A stretch of DNA of 31,161 nucleotides from Succinatimonas hippei (GTDB lineage: Bacteria; Pseudomonadota; Gammaproteobacteria; Enterobacterales; Succinivibrionaceae), in the NCBI GenBank assembly GCA_004557545.1, contig SFGV01000017.1, positions 1 through 31,161 on the forward strand, written 5' to 3'. Within the stretch, counting starts at the first letter, position 1. The number at the start of each line of letters is the position of its first letter. The notes beneath the pieces are model-generated. The model did not search any database. It was not told the origin of the DNA and worked only from the letters and a program-made list of their open reading frames with translations. Made by a program: the position numbers and the translations under genes. Positions 22,945 through 31,161 of the stretch are shown piece after piece.

Positions 22945-23610
22945 ATGAATTTTGATTTTGCACTGGTGTTAAGTTCGCTGCCGTTGCTGCTTAAGGGCGC
23001 TCTGGTTACGATCGAGATCACCGCCGTCGCCGTATCCTTCGGCGTGATGATTGGCCTTTTTGTGGGTATCGCCGAGCTTTCGCGCTATGGGTACCTCAGG
23101 ATCCCCGCAAAGATCTATGTTGACTTTATCCGCGGCACTCCGCTTCTGGTACAGATCTTCATAATCTATTTCGCTCTGCCTGTCGTAATAGGCACGAGGA
23201 TTGATCCATTCGTCGCGGCGGTTACCGCGTGCTCGATAAACTCAGGCGCCTATGTAGCCGAGATCTTTCGCTCGGGCATTCAGTCCATTGACCGCGGTCA
23301 GACCGAGGCGGGACGCTCCCTTGGCATGAGCTGGACTCAGACCATGGTTAACATCGTGATCCCTCAGGCCTTCAGACGCATCATCCCTCAGCTTGGCAAC
23401 GAGTTCATCGCCATGTTAAAGGACTCATCCCTGGTGTCGGTCATCGGCTTTGAGGAACTTACCCGCAAGGGCCAGCTCATCATCGCCTCTACCTATGGTT
23501 CGCTTGAGATTTGGACCACGGTCGCTATTCTCTACCTTGTCATGACGCTTTCGATAAGCCGTCTGGTTGCTTATCTTGAGAAAAAATTCAATGGAAAGAA
23601 GGTGCGGTGA
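22945..23610 (+). CDS. Polar amino acid ABC transporter permease
   Basis: The 221-aa inner-membrane permease belongs to the HisM/GlnP family. It has about five helices and the conserved binding-protein-dependent permease loop EAGRSLGMSWTQTMVNIVIPQAFRRIIP (about residues 128-155), where the EAA motif contacts the ATPase. RGTPLLVQIF near residue 60 is also typical. I choose the ATG at 22945, which gives the family N-terminus with LLKGALVTIEIT; the longer frame from 22900 would start inside the stem-loop region. No clear ribosome binding site is seen. Only one permease gene is present, so it probably works as a homodimer. Confidence 0.93.
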   Translation: MNFDFALVLSSLPLLLKGALVTIEITAVAVSFGVMIGLFVGIAELSRYGYLRIPAKIYVDFIRGTPLLVQIFIIYFALPVVIGTRIDPFVAAVTACSINSGAYVAEIFRSGIQSIDRGQTEAGRSLGMSWTQTMVNIVIPQAFRRIIPQLGNEFIAMLKDSSLVSVIGFEELTRKGQLIIASTYGSLEIWTTVAILYLVMTLSISRLVAYLEKKFNGKKVR

Positions 23611-24347
23611 TGTCAGATAGCAAGTACATGATTGAGGTTCGGGATCTCCATAAGAGTTTTGGATCAAATGAGATCTTAAAGGGCGTTGACCTCAACGTTA
23701 ACCGCAGTGAGGTGGTTGTAGTCATAGGACCGTCAGGTTCTGGCAAGAGTACCCTCTTGCGCTGTGTGAATTATCTTGAGGTGCCTACATCAGGCAGTGT
23801 CACCATCGATGGTGAGCTCATTACCCCTAAAGTTGATATCAACACCATAAGGGCTGAGGTAGGAATGGTTTTCCAGCATTTCAACCTCTTCCCGCACATG
23901 AACGTTCTGCGCAACATCACGCTCGCCCAGGAAAAAGTGCGTCACAAGCCCAAGGCTGAGTCAGAGGAGCTGGCGATGAGGCTTTTAAAGCAGGTCGGAT
24001 TAGAGGACAAGGCGCTCTCCTATCCTGATCAGCTCTCAGGCGGTCAGCAGCAGCGTGTCGCTATCGCGAGGGCGCTCGCGATGAAACCCAAGATCATGCT
24101 TTTTGACGAGCCTACCTCCGCGCTTGATCCTGAGATGGTAAATGAGGTGCTGGACGTTATGAGACAGCTTGCCGAGAGTGGCATGACCATGATGTGCGTA
24201 ACCCATGAGATGGGATTTGCCCGTCAGGTCGCTGACCGGGTTCTCTTCGTTGACGGTGGCACCATTCTCGAGCAGGGCATCCCTGAAGAAATCTTCACGA
24301 ATCCTAAGGAGAACCGGACCAAGGACTTTTTGTCCAAGATCCTTTAA
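23610..24347 (+). CDS. Polar amino acid ABC transporter ATP-binding protein
   Basis: The 245-aa ATPase is of the GlnQ/HisP type. Walker A GPSGSGKST is at residues 40-48. The Q-loop is VGMVFQHFNLFPHM, the signature LSGGQQQRVAIARA, Walker B IMLFDEPTSALD, and the switch His is in CVTHEMGFA. The ATG at 23610 overlaps the permease TGA (TGATG), and AGAAGG lies upstream, so translation is coupled. It energises import by the two preceding gene products. A perfect-stem hairpin follows. Confidence 0.96.
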   Translation: MSDSKYMIEVRDLHKSFGSNEILKGVDLNVNRSEVVVVIGPSGSGKSTLLRCVNYLEVPTSGSVTIDGELITPKVDINTIRAEVGMVFQHFNLFPHMNVLRNITLAQEKVRHKPKAESEELAMRLLKQVGLEDKALSYPDQLSGGQQQRVAIARALAMKPKIMLFDEPTSALDPEMVNEVLDVMRQLAESGMTMMCVTHEMGFARQVADRVLFVDGGTILEQGIPEEIFTNPKENRTKDFLSKIL

Positions 24348-24367
24348 TCCGGTTTTGCCTTATATTA

Positions 24368-24405
24368 TGAGGTTCTGTCCCGTGAGGGACAGAACCTCAC
24401 GTGTT
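24368..24405 (+). terminator. Long hairpin terminator after the amino acid ABC operon
   Basis: A perfect 14-bp stem, TGAGGTTCTGTCCC/GGGACAGAACCTCA, is closed by a GTGA (GNRA-type) loop. CGTG and then five T follow. It ends 22 bases before the MATE gene, so it may also lie in that gene's leader. Confidence 0.8.
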
Positions 24406-24421
24406 TTTATGGGAAGAAAGT

Positions 24422-25789
24422 ATGAGCGCTTCTATGACCACGCCGCGGATGCCCTCGCTTTTTCATCTGAGCTGGCCGATCTTTATTGACCTTGGGATGC
24501 ATTTCGCGACCATCATGATCAATACAGCGATGGTCGGAATGATCTCGGTTGACGCCGTGGCGGAGCTTACGGTAGGCAATCAGGTATTCGATCTTGGATT
24601 CATACTTTTCAACTTTATCAATATAGGTGTCGCGGTGGTAACCGCCCAGTCACTTGGAAACGGCAACCTGCGCATGGTCAGGCGCGTGATACACATGGGA
24701 CTGGGGCTTAACCTTATCTGGGGAGTGATAGTCGCTATAGCCGTTTTCGCCTCTGCGGGTTTTATCGTTGAGGTGATGAATGTTCCGCCTGAGATAGCTG
24801 ACAGCTCGCGCAATTACATGCGCATCATCTCATTGTGCTTTATCCCGGAATCGCTGTGCCTTTGCTGCGGACAGGTGCTTCGCGGTTACGGACGTACCCG
24901 CGATCCAATGTACATCTCAATGCTTATGAACCTGATCACCATGTTCTTAAACGCGGTGTTTCTCTTCGGGCTGTTCCACGCGCCCAAAATGGGGGTTGAG
25001 GGCGTGGCGCTCTCAACCCTGATTGGCCGCCTTATCTGTGTCGGTATCATTTATAAACTGATGTTAAAACGCACCAGAATACGCGTGATCCATCGTTTTC
25101 TTTTTGTCATAAAACTTAAGATCCTAAGACAGATCCTAAGCGTTGGACTACCTGGGGCTGGCGAGAACCTCTCATGGCATTTGCAGTTTATGGTGATGAC
25201 TGCCGTAGTCTCATCCTTAGGCGCCATCGCGCTGGCTACCCATGGCATTTACTTTCAGATGGAGATGCTGATGACCATCTGGTCTATCTCCATCGGAACC
25301 GGAACAGAGATCCTGGTTGCCCATTACGCGGGAGCCATGAAACTAAAGCTTGCCTACAGACAGCTTTTGCGTTCCGTGAAGATAGGCTTTCTGATAACTC
25401 TGGTAATCGCCGCGACTGTGCCTCTGTTTACCGGCAGACTTTTCTTCTCGTGTTTTACCGACAGTAAGGAGGTCATCGCTCTGGCCTCCCACATCTTCCT
25501 GCTCACCGTAATAATGGAGCCGGGGAATGTGCTTAACATAATCATCATCAATTCACTGCGTGCCATAGGCGATACCAAGTTCCCGGTGATCATGGCGGTG
25601 ATCTCGATGTGGGGGGTGAGTGTTCCTGTTGGCACATTTCTGGCCTTGCACTGCGGTATGGGATTGCTTGGCGTGTGGATTGGGTTTTGCGCCGATATGT
25701 GGACGCGCGGGATCGCGATGCTGATACGCTGGAAAACCAAGGCCTGGGTGAAGCATGCCGTAGCGTATTACCGGAAGAATTTTGAATGA
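24422..25789 (+). CDS. MATE-family multidrug/cation efflux transporter
   Basis: The 455-aa inner-membrane protein has about 12 hydrophobic helices in two related halves, as in MATE antiporters that export drugs or metabolites against H+ or Na+. The N-terminal segment (FHLSWPIFIDLGMHFATIMINTAMVGMISVDAVAELTVGNQV) has the family pattern of the first two helices. Later segments (LCCGQVLRGYGRTRDPMYISM, IINSLRAIGDTKFPVIMAVISMWGVSVP) are also characteristic. The ATG at 24422 has GGAAG close upstream; the GTG at 24401 is inside the preceding hairpin's tail. Substrate is unknown. Confidence 0.92.
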   Translation: MSASMTTPRMPSLFHLSWPIFIDLGMHFATIMINTAMVGMISVDAVAELTVGNQVFDLGFILFNFINIGVAVVTAQSLGNGNLRMVRRVIHMGLGLNLIWGVIVAIAVFASAGFIVEVMNVPPEIADSSRNYMRIISLCFIPESLCLCCGQVLRGYGRTRDPMYISMLMNLITMFLNAVFLFGLFHAPKMGVEGVALSTLIGRLICVGIIYKLMLKRTRIRVIHRFLFVIKLKILRQILSVGLPGAGENLSWHLQFMVMTAVVSSLGAIALATHGIYFQMEMLMTIWSISIGTGTEILVAHYAGAMKLKLAYRQLLRSVKIGFLITLVIAATVPLFTGRLFFSCFTDSKEVIALASHIFLLTVIMEPGNVLNIIIINSLRAIGDTKFPVIMAVISMWGVSVPVGTFLALHCGMGLLGVWIGFCADMWTRGIAMLIRWKTKAWVKHAVAYYRKNFE

Positions 25790-25873
25790 TCGTCAAAAGA
25801 CAAGCGGGGCGGAACCACCACGCGCATTCTTTGCGTGCGTAAAGCCTGAAAATTCTTTTGCGTGATCTCCTTG

Positions 25874-25882
25874 TGATATGAT
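25874..25882 (+). promoter_or_regulatory. Extended -10 promoter of aspC
   Basis: TGATATGAT fits the extended -10 pattern (TGnTATAAT, one mismatch). It lies 32 bases before the start codon; the -35 is poor, as is allowed with an extended -10. Confidence 0.5.
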
Positions 25883-25914
25883 TTGCAAAAATTTAGCAAC
25901 ATTAGGTGGAAACA

Positions 25915-27108
25915 ATGTTTTTTGACCGTATCGAAGCTGCACCGGCCGATCCGATCCTCGGAATAACCGACGCGTTTAAAAAAGACACCCGCGCTGACAA
26001 GATCAATCTTGGTGTGGGCGTTTACAAAAATGAAAAAGGCGATACGCCGATCCTTAAGTGCGTCAAGAAGGCTGAAAAGGTATTGCTCGATGAGGAAACT
26101 ACCAAGTCATATCTGCCAATAACCGGACTTCCTGAATATGGTCGTCTGGCCCGTGAGCTTATATTCGGCAAGGGACATGAGTATGTTGACGGCGGCAGAG
26201 CCGTAAGTTGCCACTGCCCCGGCGGCACCGGCGCGCTTCGTATTGGCGCGGACTTCCTGCACCAGCAGAACGTAACCTCCACGGTATGGATCTCCGATCC
26301 TACCTGGGCCAATCACTACCAGATCGCCAAATCAGCGGGTCTTAAGTTTGAACGCTATCCTTACTATGACAGAGTAGGGCACAGCCTCGCTTTTGACAGA
26401 ATGCTCGAGACTCTTTCTCAGGCTAAAGAAGGTGACGCGGTATTACTCCATGGCTGCTGCCATAACCCTACCGGTATCGATCCTACCGCCGAGCAGTGGG
26501 AAAAGATTGCCTCGTTCCTCGCTGAGCGCAAGTTGCTGCCTTTCATCGACTTTGCCTATCAGGGCATGGGACATGGCATTGAAGAGGACGCGCAGGGACT
26601 GAGGATCATCGCCCAGCGCTGCCCTGAGATGCTTATAGCCTCATCCTTCTCCAAGAACTTCGGCCTTTACAACGAGCGAGTAGGCGTGCTCACCGTTGTA
26701 TGCGCAGACAGCGCCACCGCCGACAAGGTTTTATCCCAGCTTAAGATCTCTGTTCGTACCGCGATTTCAAACCCTCCTGCGCATGGTGAGAAAGTGGTTA
26801 CCACCATTCTTTCTAATCCTGAGCTTCGCAAGGAGTGGGAGGATGAACTTGCCTCGATGCGCGGCAGGATCCTCGAGATGCGCAAGCTTCTGGTTGAGAA
26901 GCTCGCCGCCGCGGGCGCCGGAGACTATGGCTTTATCGGAACCCAGAACGGCATGTTCTCTTTCTCAGGTCTTGATAAAGATCAGGTTGAGAGACTTAAG
27001 AAGGAATTTGGCGTTTATATCGTAGGCTCTGGCCGTATCTGTGTTGCCGGAATAAATCATGGCAACATCGACGCGCTGGTCAAGGCCATTGCCGCTGTGA
27101 GCAAATGA
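25915..27108 (+). CDS. aspC: Aspartate/aromatic amino acid aminotransferase
   Basis: This PLP enzyme exchanges amino groups between aspartate (or aromatic amino acids) and 2-oxoglutarate. The 397-aa product has almost the length of E. coli AspC (396 aa) and the same motifs. These are FDRIEAAPADPILGI, NLGVGVYKNEKGDTPIL, YLPITGLPEY, HGCCHNPTGIDPT, FIDFAYQGMG and IASSFSKNFGLYNERVG with the PLP lysine at K247. A C-terminal GRICVAGIN region is also present (the E. coli form is GRVNVAGM). AspC and TyrB cannot be separated safely by eye. The ATG at 25915 has AGGTGG six bases upstream. It is monocistronic, with its own promoter and terminator. Confidence 0.93.
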   Translation: MFFDRIEAAPADPILGITDAFKKDTRADKINLGVGVYKNEKGDTPILKCVKKAEKVLLDEETTKSYLPITGLPEYGRLARELIFGKGHEYVDGGRAVSCHCPGGTGALRIGADFLHQQNVTSTVWISDPTWANHYQIAKSAGLKFERYPYYDRVGHSLAFDRMLETLSQAKEGDAVLLHGCCHNPTGIDPTAEQWEKIASFLAERKLLPFIDFAYQGMGHGIEEDAQGLRIIAQRCPEMLIASSFSKNFGLYNERVGVLTVVCADSATADKVLSQLKISVRTAISNPPAHGEKVVTTILSNPELRKEWEDELASMRGRILEMRKLLVEKLAAAGAGDYGFIGTQNGMFSFSGLDKDQVERLKKEFGVYIVGSGRICVAGINHGNIDALVKAIAAVSK

Positions 27109-27128
27109 TCTGACCCCAGTCTGAAATC

Positions 27129-27162
27129 AAAAAAAGGGGGAGCGTTGAGCTCCCCTTTTTTT
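27129..27162. terminator. Bidirectional terminator between aspC and the PfkB kinase
   Basis: GGGGAGC/GCTCCCC (27137-27143/27149-27155) is flanked by A's on the left and seven T on the right, so it serves both convergent genes. Confidence 0.93.
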
Positions 27163-27177
27163 GAACATACTTAAGAC

Positions 27178-28089
27178 TTACATAAGCTCACGTAGCTCCC
27201 GTACCTCGGTAGCGCTCGCAAAACCGGAGCTTCCTGCGGTAGCTGAGCCCGCGGCAACGGCCATCATGACCGCGCTCTTGGTATTGCCATAGGTAAGATA
27301 GTCGGACATGAAGCCCGCGATCATGGAGTCTCCGGCGCCGCTCTTGTCCACAATCTCGGCAACCGCGGGAGCCTTGATATGCATTTCGCTGTCATCGGCT
27401 CCAAGATAAAGCGCACCTTTTGGACCGAGTGAAATAAGCACATTGAGAGCGCCTTTCTGCCTTAGTTCTTTTCCCGCCATGATAATCGCCTCAGGATCCT
27501 GAGGATCACATCCGCAGTACTCTGAAAGCTCACCTAGCTTTGCCTTGAACAGGAACGGATTGTGCGGCAGCACGCCGTCCCAGAGATCACAAGGCGCGTC
27601 CAGGATCACCTTTATATCCCGTCCGCGGACAACTGAGCAGAACTTGCCGTATATATCGTGCGGAAGTGACGGAGGGACGTTTCCAGCGAGTATCAGGAAA
27701 TCTCCATCGTGAAAACCAGAGATGCGATGACACAGATAGTCAATATCGTTTTTCGCGACTACCGGTCCCAAACCGTTGATTCTGGTGTCGCCATCAGGAT
27801 CTCGCAATTTAAGGTTAATGCGGGTGCGCCCACGCATCACCCTTATAAAACCGGTGCGTACTCCTGATTCGGAAGCAAGGCGCATCAGCTCGTCTCCGGA
27901 AAATCCGGCGACAAAACCAAGGGCCGTGGAGTCAATGCCAAGGTTTCTTAACATGATTGAGATATTTATTCCACGTCCTCCGGGGCGCCATTCCTCGTGG
28001 GTCGCTCTCAGGGCCTCTCCGCTTTCAAGTTTTTTGGGCAGTGTCATTACGAGATCGAGCGAAGGGCTCGCGGTGAGCGTATATATCAT
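27178..28089 (-). CDS. fruK: PfkB-family sugar kinase, 1-phosphofructokinase-like
   Basis: The 303-aa product has the FruK/tagatose-6-phosphate kinase plan. It starts IYTLTASPSLDLVM (usual xxTVTLNPAxD), has WRPGGRGINISIMLRNLG (the GGKGINVA sugar-binding motif), and a late DKSGAGDSMIAGF with the catalytic Asp at 254. FruK phosphorylates fructose-1-phosphate to fructose-1,6-bisphosphate. Two motifs vary: GGRG replaces GGKG, and the usual KPNxxEL is KAKLGEL here. Substrate is therefore less certain. No fructose PTS gene is adjacent. GGAAG stands seven bases before the minus-strand ATG. Confidence 0.82.
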   Translation of the reverse strand: MIYTLTASPSLDLVMTLPKKLESGEALRATHEEWRPGGRGINISIMLRNLGIDSTALGFVAGFSGDELMRLASESGVRTGFIRVMRGRTRINLKLRDPDGDTRINGLGPVVAKNDIDYLCHRISGFHDGDFLILAGNVPPSLPHDIYGKFCSVVRGRDIKVILDAPCDLWDGVLPHNPFLFKAKLGELSEYCGCDPQDPEAIIMAGKELRQKGALNVLISLGPKGALYLGADDSEMHIKAPAVAEIVDKSGAGDSMIAGFMSDYLTYGNTKSAVMMAVAAGSATAGSSGFASATEVRELRELM

Positions 28090-28274
28090 CAGCGTACTTC
28101 CAAAACTATGTATTCTCAGGTGCGATAATTTTCGGGCATGGGGACGCGCCTTTCAAGTAGAAACGTCCTGTGTCTTATTTTTCCAAGCAAGTTTTTGCCG
28201 CGGGAGATTTTCTATGGAAAAATATCCGTGCATAGACTAATCTTGCCTCATTATTTTTGGCTGGAGCTTTAAAT
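28090..28274. promoter_or_regulatory. Divergent promoter region, fruK-like and DUF2333 genes
   Basis: This 185-bp gap must hold both promoters. TTGCCG (28195-28200) followed after 17 bases by AAAAAT is a weak plus-strand candidate. I see no convincing operator. Confidence 0.3.
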
Positions 28275-29183
28275 ATGTTTACTCTCCGCAGACTTAAATA
28301 CGGTCTCTCAGTTTTGGTTGGCGTATATGTGATTTACATACTTTGCGTAGGTCTGATTTCATCCCCGTCAGGAGTTCTGTACAAGCCACAGGCGTTGGAT
28401 CAGTCAGCGCCTGATCAGGATCGCGCCAGAGTGCTTGCTGAAGGCGTAACTCATGCTCTTGCGGGGGAATTGAGCTCGGTTTTCGGATGGCTTCCCAACG
28501 ATCTTCTGCTGGTGCCGCAGATCCTGGACAATACCGTTTCATATCAGTCCGGGGTTATTTACGCCACAAGACCCGCCTCTGACATAATCGCCAAAACCGC
28601 TACCCGCTTTGGTAGAACCGATACCATAGACAAACGTCTTGTGGACGCTACCTCAAGATTTTTCACTTATTCTGAAAAAGTCTGGGGTTTCTGGTTCATT
28701 TATGATGCCGAAGGGAAGTATAAAGAAGGCATCATGAACTGGAGAGCATGGGCCAGCAGTGTTGGCACAAACGCCAAAAATGCCGGCGTCTACAACGTCA
28801 AGACCGATGACACTTACCAAATCATAAAGTACTGCGCAAACATGACTGATTACGCCCTGGGCATTCTCAACAACGAGAAGATGGGACATTTTGAGTCTGA
28901 CAACAATATCTACTACACCAAAGGGATCTGCGCTGTGGTAGCAAATGTGCTTCGCGCGCTGGTCGCGGTTGACAGTTCGGTTACCGAACGCGGTGGACAG
29001 GAGAACGTGGACGAGGCTTTAAAACGTCTTGATTATATTTCCCAGTTCAACCCGCTTTATTGTGTCGCCGGCGGGAACGAGATAGGTGACGCCATGCTGC
29101 CAAATCATGTCGCGGCTCTGGCGCGCCATATTGATGTAGCGAATAACCGTATTAATGACATGCTAAGCTCCATGGAAAAATAA
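28275..29183 (+). CDS. DUF2333 family membrane-anchored protein
   Basis: The 302-aa product has one N-terminal membrane helix (about residues 9-30) followed by a soluble, probably periplasmic, alpha-helical domain. The segment ELSSVFGWLPNDLLLVPQILDNTVSYQSGVIYA corresponds to the family's ELxSxFGWxPNDxxxxPxxLDNxxNxQxGV pattern as I remember it. A later EKVWGFWFIYDAEGKY also fits. The function of DUF2333 is unknown. The ATG at 28275 has TGGAGC eight bases upstream. It ends six bases before the ABC exporter gene, so the two are surely co-transcribed, which suggests a shared envelope role. Confidence 0.75.
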   Translation: MFTLRRLKYGLSVLVGVYVIYILCVGLISSPSGVLYKPQALDQSAPDQDRARVLAEGVTHALAGELSSVFGWLPNDLLLVPQILDNTVSYQSGVIYATRPASDIIAKTATRFGRTDTIDKRLVDATSRFFTYSEKVWGFWFIYDAEGKYKEGIMNWRAWASSVGTNAKNAGVYNVKTDDTYQIIKYCANMTDYALGILNNEKMGHFESDNNIYYTKGICAVVANVLRALVAVDSSVTERGGQENVDEALKRLDYISQFNPLYCVAGGNEIGDAMLPNHVAALARHIDVANNRINDMLSSMEK

Positions 29184-29189
29184 CAATCT

Positions 29190-31022
29190 ATGGAAAAAAT
29201 ATGGCGATGGTTTGAGTCGCTGATCCCTCCATTTCCTTCAGATGATCCGGCCCCTCCGCCCGAGGGGTTCTGGCCTTTTATACGTTTCTACACCAGAGGG
29301 TTCTGGAAGTTTCTCATCGCCATAGCGGTATTAAACGCCACGCTCGCGGCGGGTGAGGCGCTGTTTTTTGTATGTATGGGAAGGATAGTTGACTGGACTG
29401 CCTCAAGCTCGGCGTCGTCATTTCTTGATACATATGGAAGCAGACTCATTCTCATGCTCATTATCGCGGGGGTGATCCTTCCTGTTGTTACTATCCTGCA
29501 CTCGCTCCTTTTGCATCAGACGGTGTCCTGTAATTACCCCATGCAGGTGCGCTGGCAGACCCACAGGTTCATGCTAAGCCAGTCGCTGGCTTTTTTTACC
29601 GATGAGTTCGCGGGACGAGTGGCCAACAAGATCATGCAGACCGCGATGGCGGTGCGTACAGCGGTCTTAAAGCTCATCGATGTCATGGTGCACATAGGCG
29701 TGTACATCGCGATGATGCTGTGGATGCTCTCACGTGCCGATCTGACACTGTGTGTTCCGCTTGCCATGTGGCTTGTGTTTTATTCGCTCTCCATCTACAT
29801 TTTTGTGCCAAGGCTCAGAGCCGCGGCGCAAAAACAGTCTGACAAGCGTTCTGACATGGTAGGCAGGATAGTCGACAGCTATGTGAACATACCAACGGTA
29901 AAACTCTTCGGAGGGAAGGGGCGTGAAGCCCGGTACGCGCGGCAGTCCATGGAGCAGTTTTTAAAAAGCGAATATGGCGCCATGAGACTTCTGACGATGT
30001 TTGACGTTAGCGTGCAGCTTATGAACTACACGCTGCTCATAGTGCTGACCATGCTCTCGCTGTGGCTTTGGCGTTTTGGAATAGTCACACCGGGTGATAT
30101 CGCGATCGCGATCGCCATCGCCATAAGAGTTATAAACATGTCGCGCTGGATGATGTGGGAGGTAAGCGCGATCTTTGAGAACATAGGCATGGTCTATGAC
30201 GGCATGCATACCCTGACAAAACCGGTGAGCGTAAAAGATCCCAAGGTTCCGGCAAGTGTCATGCCAAAGCCCGGGAATATAGTCTTCTCGCATGTAGATT
30301 TCGCCTACGCCAATAAACGCCCGGTTTTTAAGGATCTGAACCTTGAGATCAAAAAAGGCGAGAAGGTCGGAATAGTAGGGCCGTCTGGAGCCGGTAAGAC
30401 CTCACTTATAAATCTGCTTTTGCGTTTTTATGATGTACAGGGCGGAAGGATAACCTTAGGCGGCACTGATATACGTGAGTTCCGACAGGATGAGTACCGT
30501 GATCTTTTTGCCATGGTCTCACAGGATCCATCACTGATGCACCGGACAATAGGCGAGAACATCTGCTATGGCAGCAGCGCCGACAGCGAGGAGATGATCA
30601 GGGCGGCGAGACTTACCGACTCGTTATCCTTTATAGAGAATCTTTCAGATTATCGGGGTGGGCACGGCTTTGACACTCTTGTAGGGGAAAGAGGGGTAAA
30701 ACTCTCTGGCGGTCAGCGCCAGAGGATCGCGCTTGCCAGGGTAGTTATGAAGAATGCCCCGATCCTGATCCTGGATGAGGCCACCTCCGCGCTTGACTCC
30801 GAGAGCGAGCAGGTTATTCAGGAAAACCTCGGTAATGTAATGGAAGGAAGAACCGTGCTTGCCATCGCCCACAGACTGTCAACCCTTTCAATCATGGACA
30901 GAATAGTGGTCATTAATGATGGCAGGATCGTCGAAAGCGGAACCAAGGATGAGCTTTTGGCGCAAAACGGTATGTTCGCGAGATTATGGAAGTGCCAGTC
31001 ACAGGGCTTCATCGTTATCTAA
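29190..31022 (+). CDS. ABC exporter, fused membrane and ATPase domains
   Basis: The 610-aa half-transporter has a six-helix type IV exporter membrane domain (about 35-335) followed by a nucleotide-binding domain. The latter shows Walker A GPSGAGKTS, the signature LSGGQRQRIALAR, Walker B ILILDEATSALD and switch-His IAHRLST. It should act as a homodimer, exporting a lipid, drug or peptide; the substrate is not readable. A DIAIAIAIAIR repeat in a late membrane helix is encoded by near-perfect GCGATC repeats around 30097-30124. The GGAAAG-like site before the ATG is part of the previous gene's end. It follows the DUF2333 gene by six bases. No terminator is visible before the promoter at 31076. 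Confidence 0.93.
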   Translation: MEKIWRWFESLIPPFPSDDPAPPPEGFWPFIRFYTRGFWKFLIAIAVLNATLAAGEALFFVCMGRIVDWTASSSASSFLDTYGSRLILMLIIAGVILPVVTILHSLLLHQTVSCNYPMQVRWQTHRFMLSQSLAFFTDEFAGRVANKIMQTAMAVRTAVLKLIDVMVHIGVYIAMMLWMLSRADLTLCVPLAMWLVFYSLSIYIFVPRLRAAAQKQSDKRSDMVGRIVDSYVNIPTVKLFGGKGREARYARQSMEQFLKSEYGAMRLLTMFDVSVQLMNYTLLIVLTMLSLWLWRFGIVTPGDIAIAIAIAIRVINMSRWMMWEVSAIFENIGMVYDGMHTLTKPVSVKDPKVPASVMPKPGNIVFSHVDFAYANKRPVFKDLNLEIKKGEKVGIVGPSGAGKTSLINLLLRFYDVQGGRITLGGTDIREFRQDEYRDLFAMVSQDPSLMHRTIGENICYGSSADSEEMIRAARLTDSLSFIENLSDYRGGHGFDTLVGERGVKLSGGQRQRIALARVVMKNAPILILDEATSALDSESEQVIQENLGNVMEGRTVLAIAHRLSTLSIMDRIVVINDGRIVESGTKDELLAQNGMFARLWKCQSQGFIVI

Positions 31023-31039
31023 ATATAAATAAATTATGT

Positions 31040-31110
31040 TTTATCAATAAGATCAAAAATATTTAAAAAAAACCTTTGACACAGAGAATTAAATCTCTAT
31101 AATGCATTTC
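31040..31110 (+). promoter_or_regulatory. Stable-RNA (probably rRNA operon) promoter
   Basis: TTGACA (31076-31081) and TATAAT (31098-31103) are perfect consensus boxes at the rrn-typical 16-bp spacing. Upstream of them (31040-31075) is an A/T-rich stretch that fits an UP element. No coding start follows to the window end, and the transcript begins near 31110. An rRNA operon is the most likely target; a tRNA operon is possible. Confidence 0.75.
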
Positions 31111-31161
31111 CGTTGTCGCAAGACAGAGCGTAACCGAGCGAAGCGCTAAGAAAAGTTCTTT
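31111..31161 (+). ncRNA. Start of a stable-RNA leader, boxA-like sequence at window edge
   Basis: The leader contains AGCG/CGCT self-complementary sequence and ends GTTCTTT, which would continue as a boxA antiterminator (consensus TGCTCTTTAACA) if followed by AACA. It is cut by the window edge. Confidence 0.4.

Noticed and set aside
30097..30124. GCGATC tandem repeat
   Set aside because: Lies in frame within the ABC exporter and encodes an Ile-Ala run in a membrane helix; explained by coding, although slippage is possible.
1..31161. CRISPR arrays, tRNA genes, complete insertion sequences, phage genes
   Set aside because: No regularly spaced repeats, no cloverleaf sequence, no transposase, integrase or structural phage proteins were found on either strand.

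Overview
The window reads as chromosomal DNA of a gut gammaproteobacterium. The bamC-purC order, a MaoP (DUF413) protein, a class I GlnS of enterobacterial type and a DUF2333 protein all point there. The mixture with features common in anaerobes (a short CstA, a FeoB-associated-type Cys-rich peptide, a Cys-type DtxR regulator, a YjfB-type motility peptide) fits Aeromonadales such as Succinivibrionaceae. That placement is inference. The first ~0.94 kb is different: AT-rich and almost certainly a ROB-1 class A beta-lactamase of Pasteurellaceae origin, without its signal peptide and joined to a short foreign reading frame.

Layout. 1-940: truncated blaROB fragment with a possible IS30-family end, abutting the lysC terminator. 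979-3671: divergent lysC (lysine-sensitive aspartokinase) and azlCD (branched-chain amino acid export). 3780-6563: maoP, glnS and an unknown 156-aa protein. 6564-8740: a structured leader, bamC and purC. 8868-9773: a solitary flagellin with three unusual cysteines. 9944-11969: overlapping bioD-bioA. 12015-15896: three poorly characterised genes, namely a small membrane protein, a 922-aa Sel1/TPR-like solenoid and a protein resembling the pRiA4b ORF-3 fold. 15897-17968: a strong promoter, a ~200-nt leader with six stem-loops, a cstA-family transporter and a terminator.

18272-20116: a tail-anchored protein, then a likely iron-homeostasis group made of a Cys-rich membrane peptide preceded by a DtxR-box-like palindrome, a Fur-type winged helix with an atypical C-terminus, and a DtxR-type repressor. 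20174-21651 (minus strand): YbaK-type deacylase, a YjfB-like motility peptide behind a good sigma-28-type promoter, and a HAD phosphatase. 22055-24347: polar amino acid ABC transporter (binding protein, permease, ATPase) with three stem-loops between binding protein and permease. 24422-31022: MATE efflux pump, aspartate/aromatic aminotransferase, 1-phosphofructokinase-like kinase (minus), DUF2333 protein and an ABC exporter. The window ends in a near-consensus stable-RNA promoter that probably drives an rRNA operon just outside.

Most of the window is ordinary housekeeping sequence. The parts least explained by known annotation are the cstA leader, the metal-regulator group, the Sel1-like/pRiA4b-like operon, the bamC leader with two mutually exclusive hairpins, and the truncated resistance gene. 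No CRISPR array, complete insertion sequence, prophage or tRNA gene was seen.
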